Assembly: GCA_032433765.1 (NCBI GenBank)
Contig: JAVIAB010000160.1
Coordinates: 33,686,202-33,750,201, forward strand
DNA: 64,000 bases
From: Megaustenia siamemsis
Taxonomy: Eukaryota > Mollusca > Gastropoda > Stylommatophora > Ariophantidae
Direction: 5' to 3'
Below the pieces are notes generated by a model. It was not told the DNA's origin. It did not search any database and saw only the letters and a program-made list of their open reading frames with translations. A program made the translations under genes and the position numbers. Below, piece by piece: positions 20,171 through 31,396 of the stretch (position 1 is the first letter of the stretch; each line of letters starts with the position of its first letter).

Positions 20171-21330
20171 AATGAGACCCTTCCTCTGACAACAATTCTG
20201 CTGTTTCTAACCTACATTCAGAACCTTTCCCTCTGACAACAATTCTGCTGTTTCTAACCTACATTCAGAACCTTTCCCCTCTGACAACAATTCTGTTGTT
20301 TCTAACCTACATTCAGAACCTTTCTCCTCTGACAACAATTCTGCTGTTTCTAACCTACATTCAGAACCTTTCTCCTCTGACAACTATTCTGCTGTTTCTA
20401 ACCTACATTCAGAACCTTTCTCCTCTGACAACAATTCTGCTGTTTCTAACCTACATTCAGAACCTTTCCCCTCTGACAACAATTCTGCTGTTTCTAACCT
20501 ACATTCAGAACCTTTCTCCTCTGACAACAATTCTGCTGTTTCTAACCTACATTCAGAACCTTTCTCCTCTGACAACAATTCTGCTGTTTCTAACCTACAT
20601 TCAGAACCTTCTCCTCTGACAACTATTCTGCTGTTTCTAACGTACATTCAGAACCTTTCTCCTCTGACAACAATTCTGCTGTTTCTAACCTACATTCAGA
20701 ACTTTCTCCTCTGACAACAATTCTGCTGTTTCTAACCTACATTCAGAACCTTTCTCCTCTGACAACAATTCTGCTGTTTCTAACCTACATTCAGAACCTT
20801 TCCCCTCTGACAACAATTCTGCTGTTTCTAACCTACATTCAGAACCTTTCCCCTCTGACAACAATTCTGCTGTTTTTAACCTACATTCAGAACCTTTCTC
20901 CTCTGACAACAATTCTGCTGTTTCTAACCTACATTCAGAACCTTTCTCCTCTGACAACAATTCTGCTGTTTCTAACCTACATTCAGAACCTTTCCCTCTG
21001 ACAACAATTCTGCTGTTTCTAACCTACATCAGAACCTTTCTCCTCTGACAACAATTCTGCTGTTTCTAACCTACATTCAGAACCTTTCTCCTCTGACAAC
21101 AATTCTGCTGTTTCTAACCTACATTCAGAACCTTTCTCCACCACCTTGTAGCTGAAATGACCTAAGTCGCGTTGACACAAATGAGACCCTTCCTCTGACA
21201 ACAATTCTGCTGTTTCTAACCTACATTCAGAACCTTTCTCCTCTGACAACAATTCTGCTGTTTCTAACCTACATTCAGAACCCATCTCCTCTGACAACAA
21301 TTCTGCTGTTTCTAACCTACATTCAGAACC
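20171..21330. repeat. 48-bp minisatellite, about 23 units
   Basis: The unit is tctgacaacaattctgctgt then ttctaacctacattcagaacctttctcc. At 48 bp it keeps frame, and the plus frame from tct gac reads SDNNSAVSNLHSEPFS. Single-base indels (for example near 20230 and 20612) break every long frame. The 56 bp before the array (tagctgaaatgacctaagtc ... gagacccttcc) occurs again inside it at 21147-21196, so part of the array with its flank has been duplicated. Confidence 0.93.
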
Positions 21331-21775
21331 TTTCCCCGCCACCTTGTAGCTTTAAAAATAATAATTGTTTATATAACGCTGTCAACAGTGTCCTGTCTGT
21401 TGTTTCTAACCTACATTCAGAACCTTTCCCCGCCACCTTGGAGCTGTAAAAATAATAATTGTTTATATAACGCTGTCAACAGTGTCCTGTCTGTTGTTTC
21501 TAACCTACATTCAGAACCTTTCCCCGCCACCCTGGAGCTGTAAAAATAATCATTGTTTATATAACGCTGTCAACAGTGTCCTGTCTGTTGTTTCTAACCT
21601 ACATTCAGAACATTTCCCCACCACCTTGTAGCTGTAAAAATAATAATTGTTTATATAATGCTGTCAACAGTGTCCTGTCTGTTTCTAACCTACATTCAGA
21701 ACCTTTCCCCGCCACCTTGCTGCTGTAAAATAATAATTGTTTATATAACGCTGTCAACAGTGTCCTGTCTGTTCT
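21331..21775. repeat. 94-bp tandem repeat, five units, sharing half of the 48-bp unit
   Basis: The unit joins gccaccttggagctgtaaaa, ataataattgtttatataac, gctgtcaacagtgtcctgtc and then tgtttctaacctacattcag aacctttcccc. The last part equals the core of the neighbouring 48-bp unit. The array grew from the right edge of the 48-bp array, capturing unique flank. Confidence 0.9.
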
Positions 21776-21859
21776 TTCAGTCATCTCATAAATTTGTTAA
21801 ATAACAACTGCCACCGTATAGCCCAGTGTTGATGACTTTCACTTTCACCGACGCAGCGG

Positions 21860-22265
21860 GCACAAAAAATATATTTCAATTTCAAATGCAAATTTAACAA
21901 AATTAAAGCTGTCAAAAAAAATTATGACTTTGATTTCTACTCACAGAAATTATTAGGTTGTATTGTTGTATAAACAAACAGATTCTAATGTTAATATGAG
22001 AGATTAAATGTTGTGAGTTAAGCAGATCGTAAGATATTATTAATATTATAAATATGATAAAAAATAATATTAACGAACACAAAAACATAGATCCTCTCCG
22101 GATACAAGTTTAACAAAATTGGAGTGATCAAAAAAATTATGACATTTACTTTTACTCATAGAATGATTAAACTTTACTGCTGTATACAGAAATCTAGATT
22201 AAAAATGTTAACATGAGAGATTAAATGTGGAATTAAGCAGATCATAATATAAAATACATAGTCCA
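21860..22265 (-). repeat. Dispersed AT-rich repeat G, two direct copies
   Basis: About 160-bp blocks at 21880-22035 and 22100-22250 share aaaaaaattatgac...tactca, atgttaa.atgagagattaaat and aagcagatc. The reverse complement of this block occurs at 23800-23900 and 24560-24690. No coding potential; possibly the remnant of a MITE or SINE body. Confidence 0.65.
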
Positions 22266-22413
22266 GGTGTAATTTTTCCAGCAGCGGCGGGCTTGAAACA
22301 TTCTGGTTAAACTTAGTGGGAGGGAATTACATATTTGATGTCACAACTGCATAAAACTATGGTAGATGTTTTAAAGAGCAGGTGTTCACATGTGTATGGT
22401 ATCATGGACTTAC

Positions 22414-22488
22414 GGCAGCTGCATGAATAGACCACATAACACCTCCAGTAGCCACAGCACGATGGAGTTGAATTTCATTCCATAAAAT
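22414..22488 (-). CDS. Candidate internal exon, unidentified gene
   Basis: On the minus strand a 75-nt block lies between an acceptor (tcatttcctgggttag, ending 22489) and a good donor (gtaagt from 22413). Its frame is fully open: ILWNEIQLHRAVATGG then VMWSIHAAA. Length and phase (25 whole codons) suit a small internal exon. The reading looks like helical repeat protein sequence, but I recognise no family. An alternative acceptor further upstream (ttttgctacacag) would bring a TAG into this frame. Confidence 0.35.
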
Positions 22489-22639
22489 CTAACCCAGGAA
22501 ATGATATACAGCCTCCAATTCCATGTCTCTGCTTGGGTAAACACACAGCTGTGTAGCAAAAGTTCAAAGAAAATACTATTTTTAAAAACTGAAATGTAAT
22601 AATTAAATGGTAGTAATTTTACAACAGTATCATGAAAAC

Positions 22640-23310
22640 GACGCTCACAAATCATCATCATTATCGAGTGCCATCCCCGCATCGAAGGTGGCTACAATGA
22701 AGCGTCATTCTGCTCTGTCTCTTGCTTTGATGGTGCAGGCTGTCTTGTCCATCTTTTGATGTTACTCGTCCATGTTAGTCTTGGTCTGCCTCTATTACTT
22801 TGTATTTTCCCTTCCAATATTACTTTTAGTAAGATTGTGTGTCTTTTAACTTGCCCCCGAAATCTATTGTCTTCTTTGAATTGTGTTTAGTAGTTCTCTT
22901 TTCATTTTTAGTTGTTTTTAAAACATCATTTGTTCTCTTTTCATCCAATTATACTTCTCTAAATCCAACATTTCAAAGGCTTCAATTTTCTGTTCTGTTT
23001 TTCTTGTCTAATGTCTGTGTTTCTGCACCATACAGGACTATTGAGAAGATAACATTTTGCTATTCTTAGTTTTAAACCCTGGTGTTATTTGTTTTGATGT
23101 TAACATACTTTCAAGGCATTAAAATTACTGTTTGCTATTCCTATTCCTTTGTTTATTTGAGTTTTATATTTTCCATTGCTGGTTATAGTATGTCCAAGGT
23201 AGTTGTAGCTCTGAACTACTCCAGGTGTATTCCTTCAACTTCGATCTCCACTGTAGGTTTGAGTATTATCTTTGTTTATGGTCATTGTTTTAGTCTATGA
23301 TATCATCACA
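22640..23310 (-). mobile_element. Family A non-LTR retrotransposon, decayed, 5'-truncated
   Basis: Minus strand, 3' end at atcatcatcattatcgagtg (22651-22670): the same cgatgcggggatggcactcga terminus, then the GRPRLTWTS region (22755-22790), ETQTLDKKNRTEN (about 22980-23010) and YLGHTI (about 23170-23200). Many stops. It ends near 23310. Confidence 0.75.
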
Positions 23311-23329
23311 GATAGGTCTCGTATCTAGG

Positions 23330-23640
23330 TTTAAGTGGGCATTCTTGTATTATTTGGAGCCTTTCAGCCTAACACATATGACCTCAACACAGCATTTCTG
23401 AGCACTGGGTTGCCTACCCTCTTTGTTACATTGTTTGCTGATCCTGATGCAGGAACTGTCTGCTCTCAACTCAGTTACCGTATGAGCAACTTGGTGCCCA
23501 CCCACATCGCATTTTCTTTAATACTTCTACATTACATTCGTCAACAGGGGACCAAGACACTGATCCAGCAACTGACCTAAGTACGGTCAGCAACCCACAG
23601 CTGACTACATGTGCCAGATCAATAGAAGAAAAAATTTGCA
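23330..23640 (+). repeat. Repeat F, similar to the inner insert at about 5970-6320
   Basis: Shares cctaacacat, gacttcagtacgacattt-like text (here gacctcaacacagcatttc), tgagcac.gggttgcctac and ccctctt with 6100-6175, and weaker similarity further on. Function unknown; no protein motif in either strand. Confidence 0.5.
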
Positions 23641-23799
23641 AGTGATAAACTGTCCACATCTGAATGCTGAATTTAAAACCTCTACCATAGTTTATTCAGC
23701 TGTGACGTCAAATACAGAATTCCCTCCTACAATGTCTGACCAGAATGTTTGTCTAGCCTGCCACTCCCAGAAAAATTACACCACCACTATATATTTTAT

Positions 23800-23940
23800 A
23801 TTACAATCCGCCTAATTAACACAATTTTATCTCACTTATTAACACTGAACACCTATATTTCATAATTTCTATGGGTAGAGTGAAAGTCATAATTTTTTTG
23901 GCCATTTCAATTTTGATAATTTGTATTTGGAGTAAGTGAA
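23800..23940 (+). repeat. Dispersed AT-rich repeat G, third copy
   Basis: Includes aacacctatatttcataatt, tctatgggtagagtgaaagt; it corresponds to 24560-24700 and, inverted, to 21860-22265. Confidence 0.55.
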
Positions 23941-23944
23941 AGTA

Positions 23945-24191
23945 AACAAGCCCCTGTCATGCCAAGTGGCGTAAAGGGAATATGGTGTTAGTGACCATAA
24001 ATTATACAGACATTCAGCACATTATTTTTGGGGTTTATGTGGTCAGTATTACGCCCGTGCCGCTTTACTTTCCCAGAAAAAAATCTGGTACCCATTTAAG
24101 GCTGGGTGAACCCGGAAGCCATTGGTTGGGTTCGAACCCTACCTCTTGTCCTTTGTAGTCCAGTCACTAACCACTGAGCTATCGTGGCTCC
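23945..24191 (-). mobile_element. SINE-1 copy
   Basis: The same body as 1262-1516 (gtcatgccaagtggcgtaaa, ttacgcccgtgccgctttac, aaggctgggtgaacccggaa), ending in the tRNA-like head at 24110-24191 (ggttcgaaccc; actgagctatcgtggctcc). Single-headed. Confidence 0.88.
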
Positions 24192-24216
24192 GTATTTGGA
24201 GTAGGTCTATGTTTTT

Positions 24217-24490
24217 GTGTAGCCTTGGTGGCTGAGTGGTTAGTGTGCTCAATTATTAACCAGAATGGACAGGTTTGATCCCAGTAGTGGCGAATTTTAT
24301 TTTGGACTGACAAGGCTCTGTGGGTCACCCAGCCTCTAAATAAGGGTACCAGAGAATTTTCTGTGAAGTAAAGGCGGCCTGGCAGGATACCGACCACATC
24401 GCCCAAAAATGTGCTGTGTGTCATAAAAAAAAGTGGTCACTAACACCATATTCTGATACATCTAGCAAGACATGGAGGAACCTTTATTTT
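24217..24490 (+). mobile_element. SINE-1 variant subfamily
   Basis: Head gccttggtggctgagtggtt ... ggtttgatcccag, body gggtcacccagcctctaaat ... ggataccgaccacatc ... actaacaccatattctg. Its head faces that of the SINE at 23945-24191 with 25 bp between, giving a head-to-head pair. The same subfamily as 26700-26962. Confidence 0.82.
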
Positions 24491-24509
24491 TTTACTTTTT
24501 ATGCTATTG

Positions 24510-24700
24510 TGCTCGCCACGCTGGTGACCATAACTGATTTAATAATATTTTGCGATCCGCTGAATTCACGACATTTAATCACTCATATTAACATTAACAC
24601 CTATATTTGTTTATACAATAATATAATTGGATAATTTCTGTGAGTAAAAGTGAAAGCCATCATTTCTTTTTTATGGTTTCAATTTGTTAAATTTGTCTTG
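24510..24700 (+). repeat. Dispersed AT-rich repeat G, fourth copy
   Basis: acatttaatcactcatatta then acattaacacctatatttg, tttctgtgagtaaaagtgaa; the inverse of the blocks at 21880 and 22100. Confidence 0.65.
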
Positions 24701-25125
24701 GAAGTTGAACTATATTTTTGTGTTCGCAGCACTGGTAAAAGAGAGGGTCATAAATACTGGGTTATAAGGATGGCAATTGTTATTTTAGTAAATTTGTGAG
24801 ATAAACTGAAACAACAGACACTGCAATGTCAGCGGCGTTACATAAACAATAACTATTTTTATAGCGGAAATGAGGGAAAGATAATGGAAAGCTGCATAGA
24901 CAGCAATCCTGAATATAAGTTAGAAACTTCTGAATTTTATCATTGGAAGAGCTTCATTTGTGTCATTGTGACTTGACCTTTACAGGAGTTTCATCATGGT
25001 GAGAGTTACCTTGTACTGTTATGTTAGGCATGTAGCCAGTGCATCCGATTTCATTTTGTTTGTGTCTCGCTTTCCTTGCCCCAGCTCTTTGACCTGTCCA
25101 GCTTGGGTGATCCCTTGGTTGCACT
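24701..25125. other. Spacer without recognised feature
   Basis: No motif-bearing ORF or repeat. The overlapping ORFs on both strands near 24963-25325 extend into the short tandem repeat that follows and show no family signature. Confidence 0.4.
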
Positions 25126-25265
25126 GCTACCACTTGAACAGCTCTTGGGGATATGGGCAAAGAGGCTCCTCTACCACTAGAACAGCTCTTGGGGATATTG
25201 GCCAACAGGCCTCCACCACTAGAACAGCTCTTGGGGATATTGGCATACAGGCCCCTCTACCACTT
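25126..25265. repeat. About 45-bp tandem repeat, three to four units
   Basis: ccactagaacagctcttggg then gatattggc..caggcccct recurs with small indels. Confidence 0.8.
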
Positions 25266-25379
25266 TGTGGTGGAGACATGTCAGAGGAGCAAATTTGTAC
25301 AGGTGGTTTACTGGTAAAGTTTTAATGCATAAAACCTTTTACAGCTGAACAATCTACTGAGTTATGTATGTATGGTGTC

Positions 25380-25745
25380 TGATCTGATCAGTCATGACTG
25401 AGGCTGTAACAGCTGGCTCATGGTGTCAGATTGATTGGTCATGACTGAAGCTGTCACAGGTGGCTCATGGTGTCAGATTTGATCAGTCTTGGCTGAGGAA
25501 ATCACAGCTGGCTTATGGTGTCAGATCTTATCGGTCATGGCTGAGGGAATCATAGCTCTCTCATGGTGTCAGATCTGATCGGCATGGCTGAGGGAATCAT
25601 AGCTCTCTCATGGTGTCAGATCTGATCGGTCATGGCTGAGGGAATCACAGCTGGCTCATGGTGTCAGATCTGATCGGTCACGGCTGAGGGAATCATAGCT
25701 GGCTCATGGCGTCGGATATGATCGGTCATGGCTGAGGCGTCAAAG
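25380..25745. repeat. 48-bp tandem repeat, about eight units
   Basis: The unit is tcatggtgtcagatctgatc then ggtcatggctgagggaatcacagctggc, with gctctct variants in the middle units. It lies in what would be an intron downstream of the minus-strand exon at 25959-26161. Confidence 0.88.
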
Positions 25746-25958
25746 CTGGCACAGGAAGCTGAAAGGCAGAGGATTATGGAGAAGACATGGAACAACCTTA
25801 AGAGAATGGTAAGAAATATGACGACTTGGTAAGTGTTTGTTGAAGACCTATGCCCATGGTATCTTTGTATTAAGTCTACTTTTTGACTGGTGGAATGGAT
25901 GCGAAGAACCCCCACTACAATGATTCCATGGATAGGACAGAATCTGTTCAAGACTTAC

Positions 25959-26161
25959 CAAACATGTTAATGTTGACGTCAACTCATTCATGTAGTCCCC
26001 TCTCCACTGTTTCACGTCACTGAACCTCACAGACTTGAAGGTCGTATCCTCATTCTCTGGGATCTCAGCACATAAGGTATCATACTTAGAATCATCTCTC
26101 AGCTCAGAGTTTGACTCCATGATCCATGTCATATCCATACTAGATGGTTGTAAGTGTGTAC
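25959..26161 (-). CDS. Probable internal exon of an unidentified host gene
   Basis: The best host-gene candidate in the window. On the minus strand a 3' splice site (caaatttttgttacag, ending 26162) and a consensus donor (gtaagt from 25958) bound 203 nt with one frame open throughout. It reads THLQPSSMDMTWIMES, then SELRDDSKYDTLCAEIPENE, then FKSVRFSDVKQWRGDYMNEL. It is acidic, has mixed composition typical of a real protein and shows no repeat similarity. An internal ATG lies eight codons in. I do not recognise the family. The donor leads into an intron holding the 48-bp array at 25380-25745. Other exon-like blocks on this strand lie at 22414, 18372 and 15631. Confidence 0.55.
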
Positions 26162-26164
26162 CTG

Positions 26165-26690
26165 TAACAAAAATTTGAAAGAGTAATAAGAAAAATAATA
26201 GATGCCCTCCGCACTTAAAGTCATGCTAGTGCCCACATTTTTCACAGCTGTTTGTCACTGATATTTTAGTTGATTTGCTGATTGGGTGGGTACCACTTTC
26301 CACCTGATGCCAAAGTTATGAAAATGCAAGACTAGTTTCAAAATCACAACTTACAATATTTTCCTGAACAAAGGAAACATTTAAAGAAATAAAACCGACA
26401 GAAGGGATACAACTGAGAAAAGTTATGACAAGAATTATTGTTTACGTCCCTCTCAAAATGAGCAGTATTTTATTTATTTAAAGTGAAGACAAATGCATTC
26501 ATCTGCGGTGCCAGGTACAGTTTTATGATGGACAGAAACATAGGTCTGGTATGTTGTGATGGTCTCGTTTTATCAGAAATAATGATAGAGTTCTGATTCA
26601 ATAAAAAGGACTGATTATGACCCAGCATATTATACGGACTATTATCTATTATAGTCTATACTCTACAATAAAATATACTGTTTGTTTAAT
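26165..26690. other. Spacer, probably intron 5' of the exon at 25959
   Basis: AT-rich, no repeat or motif that I can support. Confidence 0.4.
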
Positions 26691-26699
26691 TTCCCTCCC

Positions 26700-26962
26700 T
26701 TGCTTTGCTAGAAATATGGAGAATTTGGTTTTAGTGACAATATTTTCTATGACCACAGTACATTTTCAGGTGATGTGGCCGGTATAACACAAGGCCACTT
26801 TTACTTCCCAGAATAATCTCTGCTACCCATTGCTAGAGGCTGAGTGAATCCAGGAGCCTTGTCGGTCAAATAAAAAAATAATTAAAAAAATTCTACTCCT
26901 CCTGCAGATCGAACCCATGCCTTATCAGGAAGGGCACTAACCAATCAGCCACCGAGGCTCCA
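26700..26962 (-). mobile_element. SINE-1 variant with an A/T-rich insert
   Basis: Minus strand: ggagcctcggtggctgattg head with gggttcgatctgcag, then an A/T-rich run (26868-26890), then gattcactcagcctctagca, ggcc.tgtgttataccggcc and the 3' part to 26700. The same subfamily as 24217-24490. Confidence 0.8.
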
Positions 26963-27059
26963 TGTAATGACAGAATTCATATAAATTTTTGGGTTTCATT
27001 TTCAGAAATAAAATGACTGAGTATGACCCAGCAAATCATATGTGTTATTATAATAATTT

Positions 27060-27385
27060 ATGGGGTACTGGTTGGTCTCAAGGCAAGACGCCGGCCTCGA
27101 GACAGAGAGGTTGTGGATTTAAATCTTGACTGTGTCAGTTGGATTTTTATTTATCTGCAGCAAAACCCCTGGTCTCAGCAGCGAGGCCCGAATTGAAACG
27201 CCAATTACTATTGGACGAAATAAATATAATGAATACCTCCGAAGACGGAGTTACCTACCTGTGCGGCGAAGGATCCCTGTGCAAACGGCTGTCAGGAAAA
27301 ATTAGATTAACACGCAAAATTCAGTTCCTAATCTCTAGGGACTTCGTCAGAGGTGAAAACTGGGGGATAAAAACAAAATAATCTA
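27060..27385 (+). other. Possible SINE-like or gene-like block, unrecognised
   Basis: 27065-27130 (ggtctcaaggcaagacgccg ... ggttgtggatttaaatc) vaguely resembles a tRNA-type head. It is followed by an 80-codon ORF (27139-27381) that includes SEDGVTYLCGEGSLCKRLSG. No family recognised and no second copy in the window. Confidence 0.3.
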
Positions 27386-28160
27386 TATGACTACTTTATA
27401 TTTATTTATTTTCAACTATATTATAATATCCTATATGACAACTTTACATTTACTTATTTTACAACTATATACTATAATAATCTATATGACTACTTTATAT
27501 TTGCTCTGTACGCATGCAATGGGTAGAGTCATTGCAGAAATCCAAAATACGTATGGTCACCTTTGTCTATGTCCCTGGACATGTGGGAGTACGGGGAAAT
27601 GAAAGGGCGGACAGGTTGGCTAGCTACACTGTCGTTGAGGAAGGGCAACCAATGGATGGACGGACATCATCAATGTCCTCCGAGATGTGGGAAGAGCACA
27701 TGACTTGACAAACACAGATCCACATCACTTCTTCGGATGATGGAAATGGGAGTTAAGTTGGGCACAGCCAGAATGAGACACTTAGTGGCCGTGTAAGAAG
27801 ACTTATCAACCAACATAGAACTGGAGTCGTCAGTCGCTGGAAACTGAGGGAATTGCTGAGAAGGGGATCTGAGTACCTATGGACATGTTCGTAGTGCAAT
27901 GATGATGACCCGCAAATAACTCAATATTTATTTATTTACAAATATATATAATAATAATATATATGACTACTTTACATTATTTATTTACAACTATACATAA
28001 TAATAATCTATAGACTACTTTATATTTATTTAATTTACAACTATATATTATAATAATCTATATGACTACTTTACATTTATTTATTTTACAACTATGTATT
28101 ATAATAATCTATATGACTACTTTACATTTATTTATTTTACAACTATATATGTAATAAAAA
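27386..28160. repeat. AT-rich 52-bp tandem repeat split by an insertion
   Basis: Units ttacaactatatattataat, aatctatatgactactttac, atttatttatt occur at 27386-27502 (about two) and again at 27924-28160 (about five). The interruption is a family E fragment with a 6-bp target duplication. Confidence 0.88.
27503..27923 (+). mobile_element. Family E non-LTR retrotransposon fragment with RNase H motif
   Basis: The frame 27514-27708 reads TFVYVPGHVGVRGNERADRLA, the conserved end of an RNase H domain (H in PGHxG and D in NExADxLA). It places family E among non-LTR elements that carry RNase H after the RT (I- or R1-like groups). Beyond 27708 in another frame come MMEMGVKLGTARM and GVVSRWKLRELLRRGSEYLW, then aatgatgatg. 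It is 5'-truncated, frame-broken and flanked by atattt (27497-27502 and 27924-27929). Confidence 0.8.
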
Positions 28161-31100
28161 ATATTGGGAATTAATTATAGATACTCTTAATCAAATTACT
28201 ATGTATTAGTGTTTACCATATAAAAAAAGGTAAACGTCGCGTTTAGTGTCCTAAATTATTTCTTCTAAACGAGTGATCTCCCCCTCACCGACCCGACATA
28301 TTAAACTTGAATTACAAATTTGTTTCTAATTTTTGTGAATTAATTTTATTTTTCAACAAAATTTAGGGTTAGGTTTAGTTGTTATCTATTACAAACCAGT
28401 GGTCTTCTATGAAAGATTCGAGAGCAGCTGAATAAAGTGCACGGGGATGTTAATCCAAACAGATATAATTTGGGACGCTATATTATTTTGTGAAAATAAA
28501 ATAAAGAAGATAACTTTTGACACCAAATTTCCAAGAAATTCAAATCAACTGGAGACGATCGTAACTTACGATGACTGGATCGACTATCAAATTAATCCTT
28601 CAGTTTAAATATTAAATACCGATCTACATTACAAAATTCAAACTAAACACAACAATTTACTAAAAATAGAATTAAAATAAAATAATTAAAAAGTCAGAAA
28701 ATGGAAAATACCTGAAACCATTAATTTTTGTGGCTTGGGCCAGCAGCTTTCCAAACAATTATAATTATTGTAATAACATAAGATTGATGTTATAATTGTA
28801 ATGTTGATTTTTACTTTCTCAATTTTAATTTTTTTAAATTACAAGTGACAATTATGACAAATAAACAATAATAATGAATGCCCATATGCTTTCATTATGA
28901 AGATTGAAGTATCTAGAACTGTGATATATTTATTTATACAATTACTTGAACACAAATTGAAGATATTCTTAGTTATTTTGTAAGAGAACTAAAATGATAT
29001 AGCCGTGTATCATCCTGAAAATATAATTTGATTTTGAACTTACTTCTGCACTTGTTCGAGATAAGATGAAAATAGTCACTTGTTTACACGGGGACTACAT
29101 CTTGTAAACAATTGCTGTGGTTGTCAGATTTTTTATTATCATATATTAAATAATAAATAAATGAAAATTTATCAATAATATCATGCATATAAAATATAAC
29201 AATAATATTTATAAATAATACCCTAACAAGGATACAAACAAATGTAAATATAATTATGCTATTTTATTTCATGAAATTAGATCTTACATCAGTGTGAGTG
29301 TCCTATCACATAATTCTAACATGATAACAAGATACTATGCAATCTATTTTTGACAATAGAAACAAGAAAAAGAGTTCTTAATGTTATGTATAGCCAGTCT
29401 TAACATATGAATGTGAATCATATTCTATAGGACAACAGACACAAAAATCATTAGAGTCTGCAAAATTGTGGTTTAACAGAAGAATGTTGAGAATTTATGG
29501 ACAGCTAAGAAGGATAATGAAAACGTTTTGAAAGAGGCCAAAGCAAAAAGAGAGTTAATTCCAAAGTTATGAAAAAACAAAATCATTTTTGGGCCATGTA
29601 ATTAGAGGTGAACAGCTGGAACATATTGCAATAACGGGTAAAACTGATGGACAAATGATAGAGGAAAGCAAAGAAAGAGAAAAGATACCAGAAAGCTTAA
29701 TTAAGAGAATGGCTTGGTAGAAAGTAACAACAGAAATGATAAATAACTTTCGAGATCAAATGTTGTGGAGAGACATGGTCGCCTACTTAATGATGATAAT
29801 GATTATATCCTGTTTTAGTTTCTCCATATCACAGTAAACTCCACATGGATAACTTACCTTGATTTTTATTTTATTTTTAATAATGTTGTCCTAAATCAAT
29901 CCACTGAAGATTGTCAAACCAAGTAAGGTTGTGAGAAACTGTAAAACAAAAAGAACAGAAAGATTAGAATTAACAACTAAATTAAGGAACTGTCTGTTTT
30001 ATTCAACAAACAAAAGAACAGTTTGATTTACTGTTTTGTACTAAAATTATTACATCTTTATTTTTTTTAAAGAAAGGTTTCTCTTATATTTACATTTAAC
30101 TATAATTCAGTATGTCTATAAAGTACAACTTCTAATCCATTTTAGCTAGAATTTCTCTCTTAACTTGACTGCAAAACAAAATGTGTGTGTGAGAGCTATT
30201 ATATTTCTAATTTCATTTCATTTTATTAACTTAAAATAACAGTTTAGTAACTTAGAGTAATTATTATTATTTGTAATATTAGAATGACATTATAATCGTA
30301 TTAATATATAATTTTTATCTGCCGCGAGCTACTTAATTTTTTAAAATTATTTTTCATTTTCAGTTTAAAATTGAAGTTGAAGTAATTGGAACTGTGCATA
30401 TTTTATTATGACTCATTATAGTCACTACTTAAGGATATTCTAAGTTGTTTTGTTAGAGAACCTGAAATGATATGGCCTCTATAATTCTGAAAATATTTGA
30501 TTTTGACCATCTACCTTGCATTTTGTGGGGATATGACGAAAATGGAATATATTGTTTACTTACACATACTACCATCTTGAAATAAATCGATTCTATTTGA
30601 ATTGTATGGATACTGGATAATTTTAAAATCCTACAATTTATAAATAAATTAATTTCATATAATTTGCACAAAACTTATAAGCACATTTATTTATCACATT
30701 AATTTTTAGTCTATATGCATTGCTAAAAATGTTTAATAGAACGCATTTTGAGTACTAATTAAATTTATGCATACTTGATAATTTTAATTGCTACCATTAA
30801 AAACAAATTAATTTCATACAGTTTGCACATAACTTAGAAGCACATTTATCTATTATGTTAATTTAATCTATATGCATTGCTGAACATGTCTAATGATTCA
30901 TGCTTTATAGAATATTATTAACTGTCTAAAAGTTACAAGGAATTACCCCTAGGAACAATAACTTGTACTTTACGAATTTGTAGTGGCTTCCCTTAATAAG
31001 CAAGGCAAATAATACTTTTAAAAATCTATATAAAAGTAATATTTTTTAGTGGCATCATAAATTAACGCACATACACTTTGGTTGATAAGATTTAATTTTA

Positions 31101-31250
31101 GTGCATTGTAAGACACATTGCCTAATATGTTTTGTATATTTAAACACAAACATTTGTAGAAAATTTTTTTTTTCAAATGATATGCAAAATTGTGGATACT
31201 CTAAAAAAGTACAATAGCAAGAGATTATATAATTAACTATTTTGTATGTA
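28161..31250. other. AT-rich spacer with old internal duplications
   Basis: No host gene signal. A block of about 220 bp at 28890-29115 recurs diverged at 30360-30580 (shared pieces include agagaac.taaaatgatat and gatgaaaat...tgtttac). A second, tandem duplication of about 162 bp runs 30612-30930 (tgataattttaa, aatttcata.a.tttgcac, tatatgcattgct). One retroelement fragment sits at 29340-29800. Confidence 0.6.
29340..29800 (+). mobile_element. Non-LTR retrotransposon fragment, family D
   Basis: Across frame breaks the text gives RKRVLN, LTYECESYS, LWFNRRMLRIYGQ, KSFLGHVIRGEQLEH and SKERKDTRKL. These are the landmarks of an RTE-like C-terminus, distinct from A, B and C. A second family D piece is at 37197-37612. 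Confidence 0.65.
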
Positions 31251-31396
31251 GTTTTCAGTGGCCGGGTTTATGAAATTCCAGTGGACGTTTAAACCGACCG
31301 CAAACTCGTTTTTTCTTATCTGGAGTTATTGTGTTTCAGTGCCATCGGATTTCATTATTGTGTGTGAAACTGTGGGTGACAAATACGTCACTAAAA

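Noticed and set aside
20296..21342. Repeat proteins on either strand of the 48-bp array (TYIQNLSPLTTILLF or ECRLETAELLSEEKGS)
   Set aside because: Both strands and more than one frame stay open because the unit is a multiple of three and lacks stops. Frames are broken by indels at several points, and no start, splice or promoter context is seen.
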